A stretch of 64,000 nt of DNA from positions 53,776 to 117,775 of the forward strand of contig CACJXK010000005.1 in assembly GCA_902597335.1 (NCBI GenBank), written 5' to 3'. Positions 8,978 through 17,689 of this stretch are shown in pieces. This DNA is from an uncultured Pelagibacteraceae bacterium. GTDB taxonomy: Bacteria > Pseudomonadota > Alphaproteobacteria > Pelagibacterales > Pelagibacteraceae. Numbering within the stretch: the stretch's first letter is position 1; every line of letters begins with the position of its first letter. The translations under genes were made by a program, and so were the position numbers. The notes beneath the pieces were generated by a model. The model made no database searches and was not told where the DNA came from. It saw nothing but the letters and a program-made list of their open reading frames with translations.

Positions 8978-9313
8978 CTATTTTGACCACCACACAGTGT
9001 AGCTATTTTTAGAAATTATTATGGGTATATGATATTTTTTATTATTATCTTCCATTTTAAATTTAATATTTATTTCAGAAATAATTCTTTTCTCAGAAAA
9101 ATAATCCCCAGTTTTGCAAATCATTTCATATTCGCACTTGGTATCATCATCACTTAGATCAAATTCTTTATGTATTCTACCACCATCATCAGATTTACTT
9201 TCACAGAAAATTTCTTTATCTCCATTTTTTTTTATTTGATAAATTATTACATCAATATTCCCAGCATGAGATCCATTAGTAGCATCTAATAAGTGTGATG
9301 AAAATATTGCCAT
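8978..9313 (-). CDS. transthyretin-like protein, 5-hydroxyisourate hydrolase homologue with altered C-terminus
   Basis: A 111-residue protein of the transthyretin/HIU-hydrolase fold, the size expected for the family. His7 (SSHLLDATNG), Arg46 (DGGRIHKEF) and His95 (YHIPIII) correspond to the catalytic His/Arg/His set. The family C-terminal signature YRGS is missing: the protein ends YTVWWSK. HIU hydrolase acts after urate oxidase in purine breakdown, but no other ureide gene is nearby, so the true substrate may differ. It starts one base after the stop of the ThDP-enzyme gene and is probably translated from the same mRNA. Confidence 0.6.
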   Translation of the reverse strand: MAIFSSHLLDATNGSHAGNIDVIIYQIKKNGDKEIFCESKSDDGGRIHKEFDLSDDDTKCEYEMICKTGDYFSEKRIISEINIKFKMEDNNKKYHIPIIISKNSYTVWWSK

Positions 9314-9314
9314 T

Positions 9315-11057
9315 TTATTCTATTGATGACTTTTCTCTTTTGCTTGCAACTGCAGAGACTATTGGGCTTAATACTGGTTTTGCTTTAACATTTACACATG
9401 CAGGTTTTCCACTTTCCATTGCCCTTTTAAGTGCCGGTGCTAGCTCTTCTCTTTTATTAACTAATTCTCCATACCCTCCAAAACCCTCAAAAATCTTATG
9501 AAATGGTATGTCTCTAAAATCAGTTGCAACGCTTTTGCCACTTTTAAATAATCTCTCTTGTTGTTGTCCAATTGAGGCCAATCCACCATTGTTATCAATT
9601 ACAACAGTAATAGGTTTTTTTTCATAAAATACACTTTCAATCGACATACCTCCTGATAAAAACGCACCATCTCCACTTATAAGAACAACATTTGAATCTG
9701 GATTGTGATTTTTAGCAGATAAAGCAAACGATACACCAACACCTAGCATGCTAAATGTTCCAGGATGCAAGATACCTTTTAATTTTTTACCTTTTGCACC
9801 CGCAATATTAATTGCAATTTCTGACCAGAAATGTGTATTTCCTCCATCTATAACAAGCCAGTCGTTTTTACCCATTGCTTCTTGGACATCTAATGAAAGT
9901 TGTAGAGGATGAATTTTCCCTCCATTTTTTTTTGATGCCTCAGCCTCTATCTCTAAGTCTTTCAAAGATTTATCTACCCATTCTTTTTTCTTTTTTTTGT
10001 TTTCTTCGAACCAAGTTGTGTCTAAAGTCCACTTATTATTTTTCTTTAAATTAGATAATGTATCTAGAAAAACACCAGGATCACTTAATAAACAAAAATC
10101 AGCTGCTCTATTAAGTTCTACTTCCTCATGAGAACCATTTATACAAACTAACTTTGATGATTTAGGTATAAAAGGTGGATTTCCAAAATTCATTTGATTG
10201 TCTAAACGCGCCCCAACTACAAGTACTAAATCTGAATTTTGTAGTGCATATTCTGAGGGAGGATATTGGTGTATATCCGCCAATCCCATATAAGCATTTG
10301 CTTCCTCACCTAATAATTTTTGATGATATGGAACATTAAAAATTGGTATATTTAAATTATTACCAGCTGCTTCAAGATTTTTTTCTGAATGCGACCACCA
10401 AACTCCATGACCACCTATTATAATTGGTTTTTTAGAATTACAAGCAAGCTCTAAAACTTCTGATAGAGAATTTGGATCTGGCCAAGCTTTTGCTAAAGGT
10501 TTAGCTTTATGAGAAAATGGTCTTTCTTCTAATCCTACTTCTTCTGCAAAAGATGAAAACATTATATCTACTGGAAGACTAAGATGTACTGCACCTGGAT
10601 AACCGTTGGTGGCAATGTGATATGCTTTGTCGACAAATTCTCTTATTCTAGCTCCATCGGTAATGCTTGCACTGTATTTTGTTAAAGGGGCTGCAATTGA
10701 AACATCATCTATTTCTTTAAAACCACCTGAACCTTGCCTTTTAAGGCTGCTTGAACCTGTAATATAAATAACAGGACTTCTCTCACCCCAAGCCTCCATC
10801 ATAGAGGGAACTGCGTTTGTAAATCCCTCTGGTCCAACTAAGCATACTGATGGTTTACGAGTAATTCTTGTATTACCATCTGCTAAATGACCTGCAATTT
10901 GTTCATGAGGAGTATTTATCACTTCAATTTGACACTCAGCAAATCCTTCAATTGCTGGATTACAAAAACCTCCCGCAAGAGTAAAAACTTTACTAATTCC
11001 CTTATCTTTTAGAGCTCTAGCTAATAACGCTCCACCTCTAATTTTATTCTCAGCCAT
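9315..11057 (-). CDS. ThDP-dependent enzyme of the acetolactate synthase (IlvB) superfamily
   Basis: A 580-residue thiamine-diphosphate enzyme with the three expected domains: PYR (about 1-170, cofactor-activating Glu52 in TPHEQIAGH), central (about 200-340) and PP (about 390-560, GDG at 462-464 and NN at 489-490). The superfamily includes acetolactate synthase, glyoxylate carboligase, 2-hydroxyacyl-CoA lyase and benzoylformate-type decarboxylases. The adjacent FMN 2-hydroxyacid dehydrogenase would generate a 2-oxoacid such as pyruvate or glyoxylate, so a 2-oxoacid decarboxylase or ligase role fits a catabolic pair. There is no regulatory ilvH subunit next to it, which argues against the biosynthetic enzyme. 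Confidence 0.7.
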   Translation of the reverse strand: MAENKIRGGALLARALKDKGISKVFTLAGGFCNPAIEGFAECQIEVINTPHEQIAGHLADGNTRITRKPSVCLVGPEGFTNAVPSMMEAWGERSPVIYITGSSSLKRQGSGGFKEIDDVSIAAPLTKYSASITDGARIREFVDKAYHIATNGYPGAVHLSLPVDIMFSSFAEEVGLEERPFSHKAKPLAKAWPDPNSLSEVLELACNSKKPIIIGGHGVWWSHSEKNLEAAGNNLNIPIFNVPYHQKLLGEEANAYMGLADIHQYPPSEYALQNSDLVLVVGARLDNQMNFGNPPFIPKSSKLVCINGSHEEVELNRAADFCLLSDPGVFLDTLSNLKKNNKWTLDTTWFEENKKKKKEWVDKSLKDLEIEAEASKKNGGKIHPLQLSLDVQEAMGKNDWLVIDGGNTHFWSEIAINIAGAKGKKLKGILHPGTFSMLGVGVSFALSAKNHNPDSNVVLISGDGAFLSGGMSIESVFYEKKPITVVIDNNGGLASIGQQQERLFKSGKSVATDFRDIPFHKIFEGFGGYGELVNKREELAPALKRAMESGKPACVNVKAKPVLSPIVSAVASKREKSSIE

Positions 11058-12221
11058 CTAGTAGTTTACCTTATTAATAGTATTGTCTATTACTATCTCA
11101 GATGTTACATCATTAATATCATTTAATCCAACTAACCCTAGAGTGGTACTAACTTCTTCTTTTATAATCTCAACTATTCTTCTTAATCCTTTTTTTCCAT
11201 CTGCTCCCATTGCATACATAACGGGTCTTCCAATCATTGTATAATCTGCACCAAACGCAAGCGCTCTTACTATATCGCTTCCACTTCTTATCCCACTATC
11301 GAAGATTAAAGGGAAATTACTTCCAACCGATTTTCTAATTAGTGGAAGCATATTAATCGCTGCTGTAGCACTGTCTAATTGTCTACCTCCATGGTTTGAA
11401 ACTTGAATAGCATCCGCACCAGCTTCTTTTATTTTTATTGCGTCATCAGGAGACATTACTCCCTTAACAATAAGTTTGCCTTTCCATTTATCCCTTACTC
11501 TTTTAAGTGTATTCCAATCAGTAGAACCTCTACTTTCTTTTCTTTTAAAAACTCCATCTCCACTTTTTGATGTTACATAATTCATAGGCTTAGGAATTCC
11601 ACTCATTAAAGTTGATAGAGACCAAGTTGGATGAGTTGCAAAATCAAAAAATTGTTTTGGACCTATCTTAAAAGGATAAGAGAAACCATTTTTGTCATCT
11701 CTGGTTCTTCTAGATAAAACTGGCACATCCACAGTTAAAATTGCTACCTCGTAACCAGTATTTTTTGCTCTTTCCAAAAGCTCCATCACGAAATTTTCAT
11801 CTTGGAAAATATATAACTGCATCCAAGAATGACCTTTTGAGAGTTCATACATCTTTTCTAATGTTGTAGTAGAGGCCATAGAAACACAAGTTGGAATATT
11901 ATTTCTTGCACTTTCAGCGGCTAACATAGAATCTGCTCCCGGCCAAGACAAATTAGTCATTCCCATAGGAGCAAAACCAAATGGAAAATTAAATTCATAT
12001 CCTAAAACCTTTTTTTTAAGTGATCTTTTTTCAACGTTTCTTAAAACTTTAGGCTCTAGTCTTATTTGGTCAAGAGCAATACTGTTGATTTCAGCAAGTT
12101 TCTCATCTCCAGACGCACCATCAATAAAATCAAAAACTAATTTGGGAAGACGTTTACGTGATAATTCTCTTGCATCTTTTATGCTAAAGATTTTTTGACT
12201 TGGTAAAATATTATCACTCAT
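11058..12221 (-). CDS. FMN-dependent 2-hydroxyacid dehydrogenase/oxidase (LldD/glycolate oxidase type)
   Basis: A 387-residue FMN TIM-barrel enzyme. SNHGGRQLD (275-283) carries the catalytic base His277, DSGIRSGSDIVRALA and GADYTMIGRP form the FMN phosphate site, and FAPMGMTNL and QLYIFQD line the flavin. These enzymes oxidise L-lactate, glycolate or related acids to 2-oxoacids. It abuts the ThDP enzyme (no spacer) and overlaps the upstream S51 peptidase gene by 8 nt, so the three are co-expressed. Lactate or glycolate from phytoplankton is a plausible substrate; the sequence alone does not choose. Confidence 0.8.
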   Translation of the reverse strand: MSDNILPSQKIFSIKDARELSRKRLPKLVFDFIDGASGDEKLAEINSIALDQIRLEPKVLRNVEKRSLKKKVLGYEFNFPFGFAPMGMTNLSWPGADSMLAAESARNNIPTCVSMASTTTLEKMYELSKGHSWMQLYIFQDENFVMELLERAKNTGYEVAILTVDVPVLSRRTRDDKNGFSYPFKIGPKQFFDFATHPTWSLSTLMSGIPKPMNYVTSKSGDGVFKRKESRGSTDWNTLKRVRDKWKGKLIVKGVMSPDDAIKIKEAGADAIQVSNHGGRQLDSATAAINMLPLIRKSVGSNFPLIFDSGIRSGSDIVRALAFGADYTMIGRPVMYAMGADGKKGLRRIVEIIKEEVSTTLGLVGLNDINDVTSEIVIDNTINKVNY

Positions 12222-12906
12222 TATTAATTTTAATGTATTCTTTTAAGTTAAATTGTTTATTTTGATTAACAAAATAAGCATTATGACCTTTTCTAGAAGA
12301 ATAAACCTCTGTTGGTTTTCCGTCAATAAAAAGTACCGCAACACCATCATCAACAGCAATACCATCTGGTAAAGTTTTGTTTTTAATATTTTCTCTATAT
12401 TTTTCCGCTCTTTTTGAGTCCGAATAATGTGGTGTAAAACTTCCGGTTAATAATCCAATGCCATTCATAGATTTAAATCCAGGTCCATCTGAGTCAGTCA
12501 GAAAGCAATCGAACCAACACGCGGCACCAGCACTTACACCTGATAGAATTATACCAGAATTATAAACTTCTTTGAAAAGACCAATTAAATTATTTTCTTT
12601 CCAATATTTCAGCATGAATTTTGTATTTCCACCACCAACGTAAACCACATCAAGATTTGAAAGCCAATTTTCAAAACCTTTTACGCTAGAGATAAGATTA
12701 AAGTGAGACACATTTAAACCTGAAACTTCAAACCTTTTGTAAAAGAGCTTAGTTTTGCTTGAGTCATCGTTACTAGCGATCGGTAAAAATCCTAATGAGC
12801 AATTTTTTTTGTTGATACAGTCTAAAATGAATTGTTCCTGATCATCATCTTGGTTATGAGTAAACCCTCCACCTCCAATAGTAATTATTTTTTTTTTGAT
12901 CTTCAC
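12214..12906 (-). CDS. pepE: peptidase S51 family (dipeptidase E-like)
   Basis: A 230-residue serine peptidase of family S51. The nucleophile elbow GVSAGAACWF puts the catalytic Ser at 125; YVGGGNTKFML (89-99) and the N-terminal TIGGGGFTH are family features. PepE-type enzymes hydrolyse dipeptides with N-terminal Asp, while other S51 members are cyanophycinases. No signal peptide is seen, so it is cytoplasmic. Its gene overlaps that of the FMN dehydrogenase. A peptide-type ABC importer is encoded divergently nearby at 14266-19714, which fits intracellular use of imported dipeptides. Confidence 0.72.
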   Translation of the reverse strand: MKIKKKIITIGGGGFTHNQDDDQEQFILDCINKKNCSLGFLPIASNDDSSKTKLFYKRFEVSGLNVSHFNLISSVKGFENWLSNLDVVYVGGGNTKFMLKYWKENNLIGLFKEVYNSGIILSGVSAGAACWFDCFLTDSDGPGFKSMNGIGLLTGSFTPHYSDSKRAEKYRENIKNKTLPDGIAVDDGVAVLFIDGKPTEVYSSRKGHNAYFVNQNKQFNLKEYIKINNE

Positions 12907-12931
12907 TAATTATATTTTTAACAATTAAAGC

Positions 12932-14149
12932 TTAAACACCAATCCAAGGTTTTGGCTCATTTGGGATATTTCTGTCTATACCTCTTACTATTTCTCCCTT
13001 TTCATCATACATTGGTAATTTACAGATTTGTCCTTTGTGTAATTTCCCGTCTGTGCATTTAACATAAACTATATCACCCGGCCCATTTTCATTATTGTTA
13101 AGGTGCACTATACCAACACCGCAAACCTGATAAGGTGACCATGTGCTAGAGGTTATTTTACCAATCTCTTTTTCATTAAATTTAATACTCTCTCCTTTAA
13201 TTGCAGTTCCAGACATAACCCTAATTCCCCAAGTCATACATTTTTTCTCTGATGACATGAGCGCATCTTTTCCAATAAAATCCTCTTTATCAAAATTTAT
13301 AAATCTTCCAAGGCCAACTGAAAAAGGATTGGTATTTTTTGAAAAATCTTGTCCAGCAGATAAAAGACCAGCTTCAATTCTTCTACATCTAAATCCTGGT
13401 GTAGCCACCAAAATCATACCTAATTTTTTTCCTTGCTCAAGAATATAATCACCAATTTTCTCTGTTTCGTTTTCTGGCCTAAAATAAATTTCCCAACCAA
13501 GTTCATTAGTAAAACCACTTCTGCTTACTATTACTTTTTGATCTAAAATTTGTAACTCTTTCCAATCAAAATACTTCCAATCATTTTCTGAAAAACCATT
13601 ACTTAAATTTTCAAGTAGTTTCATGGACAATGGGCCTTGAACTTGACTTACCCAAACATTTGGATCATTAATTTCTACATTCAAATTTTTAGAATGTGCT
13701 TTATACCAAGAAAATAGGTCACCATCAGCTTGTGCAAACCAATATTTATCTCTATCAATTCTTAAAAGTATACCATCCGTAATCATCCCACCATCATGAT
13801 AACAAGCAAACTGATACGAACATCTTCCCACAGTGATTTTTGAAATATCTCTTGGAAATATTTTTTGTAAAAATTTAAGTGAGTCTGGTCCTGATATTTC
13901 AAATGGATGTTCTCCTGTATGCCTAAAAATAATTTCTCTCCTTGCTTTCCAATACATTTCTTCAGGACTTACATTAGATAATTTTTCAAGTGTTAATCTT
14001 CCTGCGTAATTTGAATATTCTGGATCATATGGTAATTCTTGATAAGTTAAGGGGTGAACCTGAATTGATCTTGCAAGCTCTAATGCATTGGAATTTTCAA
14101 GGCTAACTGGTTTTACAGTAAACCTATACTTATTGATTAAATTGTTCAT
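12932..14149 (-). CDS. GcvT-family aminomethyltransferase-like protein (second DmdA-related copy)
   Basis: A 405-residue GcvT-fold protein with the folate-binding architecture: HPFEISGPDSLKFLQ near the N-terminal third, SGFTNELGWEIYF in the middle, CRRIEAGLLSAGQDF and GKDAL towards the C-terminus. It is related to, but clearly different from, the DmdA-like protein at 7810-8976 (here RIEAGLLSAGQDF, there RIEAGLMSYGNDF). Such proteins move one-carbon units from methylated substrates to tetrahydrofolate. It is the first gene of the leftward cluster, whose promoter lies in the divergent gap before 14266. The substrate is unknown. Confidence 0.7.
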   Translation of the reverse strand: MNNLINKYRFTVKPVSLENSNALELARSIQVHPLTYQELPYDPEYSNYAGRLTLEKLSNVSPEEMYWKARREIIFRHTGEHPFEISGPDSLKFLQKIFPRDISKITVGRCSYQFACYHDGGMITDGILLRIDRDKYWFAQADGDLFSWYKAHSKNLNVEINDPNVWVSQVQGPLSMKLLENLSNGFSENDWKYFDWKELQILDQKVIVSRSGFTNELGWEIYFRPENETEKIGDYILEQGKKLGMILVATPGFRCRRIEAGLLSAGQDFSKNTNPFSVGLGRFINFDKEDFIGKDALMSSEKKCMTWGIRVMSGTAIKGESIKFNEKEIGKITSSTWSPYQVCGVGIVHLNNNENGPGDIVYVKCTDGKLHKGQICKLPMYDEKGEIVRGIDRNIPNEPKPWIGV

Positions 14150-14265
14150 TATTATTTTTGTAGATAATCAGAATACACCAATAAAATAAATAAAAAATGT
14201 CCTTTTTGACTGTTGCTATATAAGTATCTAATTGTTACCTTTTGTTTTTTTAAAGAGAGGAAATT
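14150..14265. promoter_or_regulatory. divergent promoter region between GcvT-like and dipeptide-binding genes
   Basis: This 116-nt gap must start both the leftward catabolic cluster and the rightward ABC importer. On the + strand a TTGACT (14206-14211) is a good -35, but the best -10 spacing is ambiguous (TCTAAT or TAATTG). A GAGAGG ribosome site precedes the ATG at 14266. No riboswitch-like fold is apparent. Confidence 0.4.
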
Positions 14266-15753
14266 ATGAAAAACATTTTAAAATTGATATCAATTTCATT
14301 GGTATCACTATTTGTAACATTTTCATTTGCCAACGCTTCAAGTGGGGTTTTTAAGTTATCTCATGATCTTGGTTTTGGAAAAGATACAAATTTAGATGCG
14401 ATTACTAAAGGAAGACTATTTCAAGTAGTAATAATGACTCAAAACCGTCTTGTTAGAAAAGATCTTAAAGGAGTTACTTCTCCCGAGTTAGCTACTGACT
14501 GGTCAGGTAACGCAGATGCAACAGAGTGGACTTTTAATTTAAGAAAAGGTGTTAAATTCCATGATGGGTCTGATTTTGATGCAGAGGATGTAAAATACTC
14601 TTTGATGAGAGTTAAAGATCCTGAAATTGGTTCACCTGCAAAAAAAAGTATGAGTGCAGTAACAGATATTGAAGTTGTTGACTCACATACAGTTAAAATA
14701 AAGTTGAACACATCATTCGCAGATTTTCCACTTTTATTAACTGATTATAGATTAAGAATGATACCAAATGGATCAGGCGATACGATTGGGAAAACAGGTA
14801 TTGGAACTGGACCGTTTATGGTTGATAAATTTGATGCAGAGGGAACTACAATTCTTAAAGCTAACCCAAATTATTGGGAAGGAGCACCGAAACTCGCTGA
14901 GGTACATGTAATAGCTATCCCAGATGGTCAAGCTAGAATTCAAGCCTTGCTGACAGGTCAAATAGATATGAATAGATATGTTCCATTCAATCAGAAAAAA
15001 ATATTTGATGGTAATTCAAAATTTAACGTTTCAGTTATACCTACAGGAAACTGGAGAGGTATGGTAATGAGAACTGACGTAGCTCCATTTGATGACCCTA
15101 GAGTAAGAAAAGCTGTCAGAATAGCTGTGGATAGACAAGAATTAGTTGATCTTGTTATGGCTGGAGCAGCAACTGTATCTTGTGATACTCCTGTTGCACC
15201 ATCAGATCAATATAGAATGAAAAAGAATTGTCCACCACAACCAGCTACAGCAAAAAAATTACTTGCAGAAGCAGGTTACCCAGATGGTATTGATTTCACA
15301 ATTCATGTATCTACAAAAGAACCAACTTGGCCAACTATTGCTGAGGTTTTACAACAACAATTTGCTAAAGCAAATATTAGAGCAGATATTCAAATGACAC
15401 CTTCAAAAAGTTATTGGAATGAAACTTGGATGAAAAAGCCTGTAGCAATGACACGTTGGAACGAAAGACCAGCAGATAGTATTTTGCATGAAGCTTATCA
15501 TAGCGAAGCAAAATGGAACGAGTCATACTATAAAAGTGCTTCTTTTGATAAGAATTTAGCTGACGCAAGAGGTGAGTTAAAGTTCAGCAAAAGAAAAGCA
15601 GCATACATTAATGCTCAGAAAACATTATGGGAAGAGTCTGGAACAATGATTCCTTACCATGTGTCTCGACTTGTTGTTACATCTTCTAGAGTGAAAAATC
15701 TTGACGAAGTTGAGTATTTTTCAATTAGATGGCACACAGTAAGCGTTCAGTAA
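14266..15753 (+). CDS. dppA: peptide/opine-type ABC importer solute-binding protein (family 5)
   Basis: A 495-residue periplasmic binding protein. Residues 1-24 form a signal peptide ending FANA. WTFNLRKGVKFHDGSDFDAEDVKYS (two segments around 85-110) is the hallmark of SBP family 5, followed by the family's TGPFMV and LLTGQIDMN regions. Family 5 proteins bind dipeptides, oligopeptides, nickel, heme or glutathione. The dppBC and fused dppDF genes follow. It is divergent from the S51 peptidase and GcvT-like cluster, suggesting peptide or N-methylated substrates. A 12-bp stem-loop follows the stop codon. Confidence 0.85.
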   Translation: MKNILKLISISLVSLFVTFSFANASSGVFKLSHDLGFGKDTNLDAITKGRLFQVVIMTQNRLVRKDLKGVTSPELATDWSGNADATEWTFNLRKGVKFHDGSDFDAEDVKYSLMRVKDPEIGSPAKKSMSAVTDIEVVDSHTVKIKLNTSFADFPLLLTDYRLRMIPNGSGDTIGKTGIGTGPFMVDKFDAEGTTILKANPNYWEGAPKLAEVHVIAIPDGQARIQALLTGQIDMNRYVPFNQKKIFDGNSKFNVSVIPTGNWRGMVMRTDVAPFDDPRVRKAVRIAVDRQELVDLVMAGAATVSCDTPVAPSDQYRMKKNCPPQPATAKKLLAEAGYPDGIDFTIHVSTKEPTWPTIAEVLQQQFAKANIRADIQMTPSKSYWNETWMKKPVAMTRWNERPADSILHEAYHSEAKWNESYYKSASFDKNLADARGELKFSKRKAAYINAQKTLWEESGTMIPYHVSRLVVTSSRVKNLDEVEYFSIRWHTVSVQ

Positions 15754-15762
15754 TAACTTCTG

Positions 15763-15792
15763 TTTTACAGGCCTTTAATTAGGCCTGTAAAA
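15763..15792 (+). terminator. stem-loop after the dipeptide-binding gene
   Basis: A perfect 12-bp stem (15763-15774 with 15781-15792) and 6-nt loop start 9 nt after the stop codon. Only a weak pyrimidine tract (CCTCTTTC) follows, so partial termination or 3'-end stabilisation of the binding-protein mRNA is more likely than full stop. The permease gene starts 43 nt later. Confidence 0.75.
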
Positions 15793-15835
15793 CCTCTTTC
15801 ATTTCAAAATAAATAATTTAAAATTTAATATTGTT

Positions 15836-16792
15836 ATGCTTTTTTTAATTATAAAAAGAATTTTATTAGGTTTTGTTACCTTATTTATTGTATCTATAAT
15901 TACATTTGTCGGCACAGAAGTTTTACCAGGGGATGCTTGTACAACATATCTAGAAAGGCAGGCTTTTGGGGAGCAATTAGAAGCTTGCTATAGAAGGCTT
16001 GGTTTAAATGTTCCAGCATATGAGAGGTATGTATCGTGGGCATTAAATGCTATTCAAGGAGATTTTGGTTATTCTTTAAGTGGAGAGATGCCCATAAAAG
16101 ATGTTTTAGGACCTAGAATTAAAAATTCACTAGTATTGGCATCAGCTGCAATTTTTATAGGTATTCCAATAGCTTTAATTTTAGGAATTATCACTGCTCT
16201 GTGGAGGGATAAGTTACCTGATGTTGCAATATCAACAGTTACAATATTTGCAATGACTATTCCAGAATTTATCAGTGCTACTTTATTAATTTTAATTATT
16301 GCAATTTGGCTAGAGTGGTTGCCTGGTATTGTAATAGTTCCAACTGATGTATCTTTCCTAGAGCTGTTGCCAAATATAATTTTGCCAGTTGTTGCTATAG
16401 CTATGATCATGACAGCTCACATGGCACGAATGGTAAGATCGAGCGTAATTCAAGTAATGGCAAGTGAATATGTTCAAATGGCAATTCTTAAAGGAGTTCC
16501 TTATTGGAAAATGGTTTTTAAACATGTTTTACCAAATGCTTTGTTGCCTGCCATTAATGTTGTGGCTTTAACTATTGCATGGCTTTTGGGTGGGGTTGTA
16601 GTAACTGAAGTTGTCTTTAATTATCCTGGTCTTGGAAGATTAGTTATTGAGTCAATTTCAAACAGAGACTTACCAACTGTTCAAGCATTAGCAATAATTC
16701 TTGCATCTATCTACGTAAGTATAAATTTATTAGCTGATCTATTGACTCTAATGCTAAACCCTAGATTAAAAACGTTACAAATAAGAAAATAA
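15836..16792 (+). CDS. dppB: peptide-type ABC importer permease, DppB family
   Basis: A 318-residue inner-membrane permease. The N-terminus (IIKRILLGFVTLFIVSIITF) is the conserved DppB/OppB first helix, followed by a periplasmic domain and the transmembrane core. The coupling loop VQMAILKGVPYWKMVFKHVLPNALLP (two segments near 215-240) contacts the ATPase. It pairs with DppC encoded one base downstream. Confidence 0.86.
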   Translation: MLFLIIKRILLGFVTLFIVSIITFVGTEVLPGDACTTYLERQAFGEQLEACYRRLGLNVPAYERYVSWALNAIQGDFGYSLSGEMPIKDVLGPRIKNSLVLASAAIFIGIPIALILGIITALWRDKLPDVAISTVTIFAMTIPEFISATLLILIIAIWLEWLPGIVIVPTDVSFLELLPNIILPVVAIAMIMTAHMARMVRSSVIQVMASEYVQMAILKGVPYWKMVFKHVLPNALLPAINVVALTIAWLLGGVVVTEVVFNYPGLGRLVIESISNRDLPTVQALAIILASIYVSINLLADLLTLMLNPRLKTLQIRK

Positions 16793-16793
16793 T

Positions 16794-17687
16794 ATGAAAG
16801 TGGATAATATTTATAAAGAGGAGAAGAAAAGCGCTTTTGCAAAATTATCTGAAATTATAATTACAATGGCTTCAAGACCGTCTGGACTAATCGGTCTTAG
16901 TATTTTAGTTTTTCATATAATTCTTGCATTTATAAGCCCTTATATTGCGCCACATGATTTTAAAGCTATAGACCCAACCTTAATGCTTCAGGCTCCTTCG
17001 GCTGAATATTGGTTTGGAACAGATGATCTTGGAAGAGATGTTTTTACAAGAACAATTTTAGGGGGAAGAACGGCTCTTACAATAACTTTCTTTGGATCTT
17101 TAATAGCATTATTGTGGGGTGGTCTCTTAGGAATATTTTGTGGATTGGTTGGAGGAAAAATTGATGATGTAGTTATGAGAATTGTAGATGCGTTCTTATC
17201 TATTCCATGGATTTTAGCAATGTTATTGATTGTATCTTTGTTAGGCACATCTACTGAAGTATTGATACCTGCTTTAGGTTTTTTTTATGGCAAAGGAATT
17301 GTCCGGGTTGCAAGAGCAGCAACTCATGATGTCATTGCAAAAGACTTTATAGTTTCAGCAAGAGCAAGAGGACATAGTAATTTTTCAATTATTTGGAATG
17401 AAATAATTCCTAATGTAAGAGATGCAATCTTAGTTGAAGGTGCTATGCGATGGTCATGGATGCTGCTTGGTTTTAGTTCTCTTTCTTTTTTAGGTTTTGG
17501 GGTGAGCCCTCCAACACCAGACTGGGGATTAATGATATCAAATGCAAGAGGGTTAATGTCTTTCGCTTATTGGGCAGTAATAGCGCCTATAGTTGGATTA
17601 AGTAGTTTAATTATTGGTATTAATTTAACAGCAGATGCTTTTGCCAAAGCTTTAGGTATAGACAGATCAACTAAAGCCCCTGTTTAA
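16794..17687 (+). CDS. dppC: peptide-type ABC importer permease, DppC family
   Basis: A 297-residue inner-membrane permease with the DppC/OppC signature HWFGTD-like segment YWFGTDDLGRDVFTR near 72-86 and the coupling loop SARARGHSNFSIIWNEIIPN. It forms the heterodimeric channel with DppB. Spacing to both neighbours is 1-2 nt, so the cistrons are translationally linked. No unusual feature is apparent. Confidence 0.86.
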   Translation: MKVDNIYKEEKKSAFAKLSEIIITMASRPSGLIGLSILVFHIILAFISPYIAPHDFKAIDPTLMLQAPSAEYWFGTDDLGRDVFTRTILGGRTALTITFFGSLIALLWGGLLGIFCGLVGGKIDDVVMRIVDAFLSIPWILAMLLIVSLLGTSTEVLIPALGFFYGKGIVRVARAATHDVIAKDFIVSARARGHSNFSIIWNEIIPNVRDAILVEGAMRWSWMLLGFSSLSFLGFGVSPPTPDWGLMISNARGLMSFAYWAVIAPIVGLSSLIIGINLTADAFAKALGIDRSTKAPV

Positions 17688-17689
17688 TT

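Noticed and set aside
9295..9501. Plus-strand 68-codon frame
   Set aside because: It lies antisense to the end of the ThDP-enzyme gene, which has clear motifs; no ribosome site.
9315..11057. Biosynthetic acetolactate synthase (ilvB)
   Set aside because: No small regulatory subunit gene is adjacent and the neighbours are catabolic; kept as a superfamily-level call.
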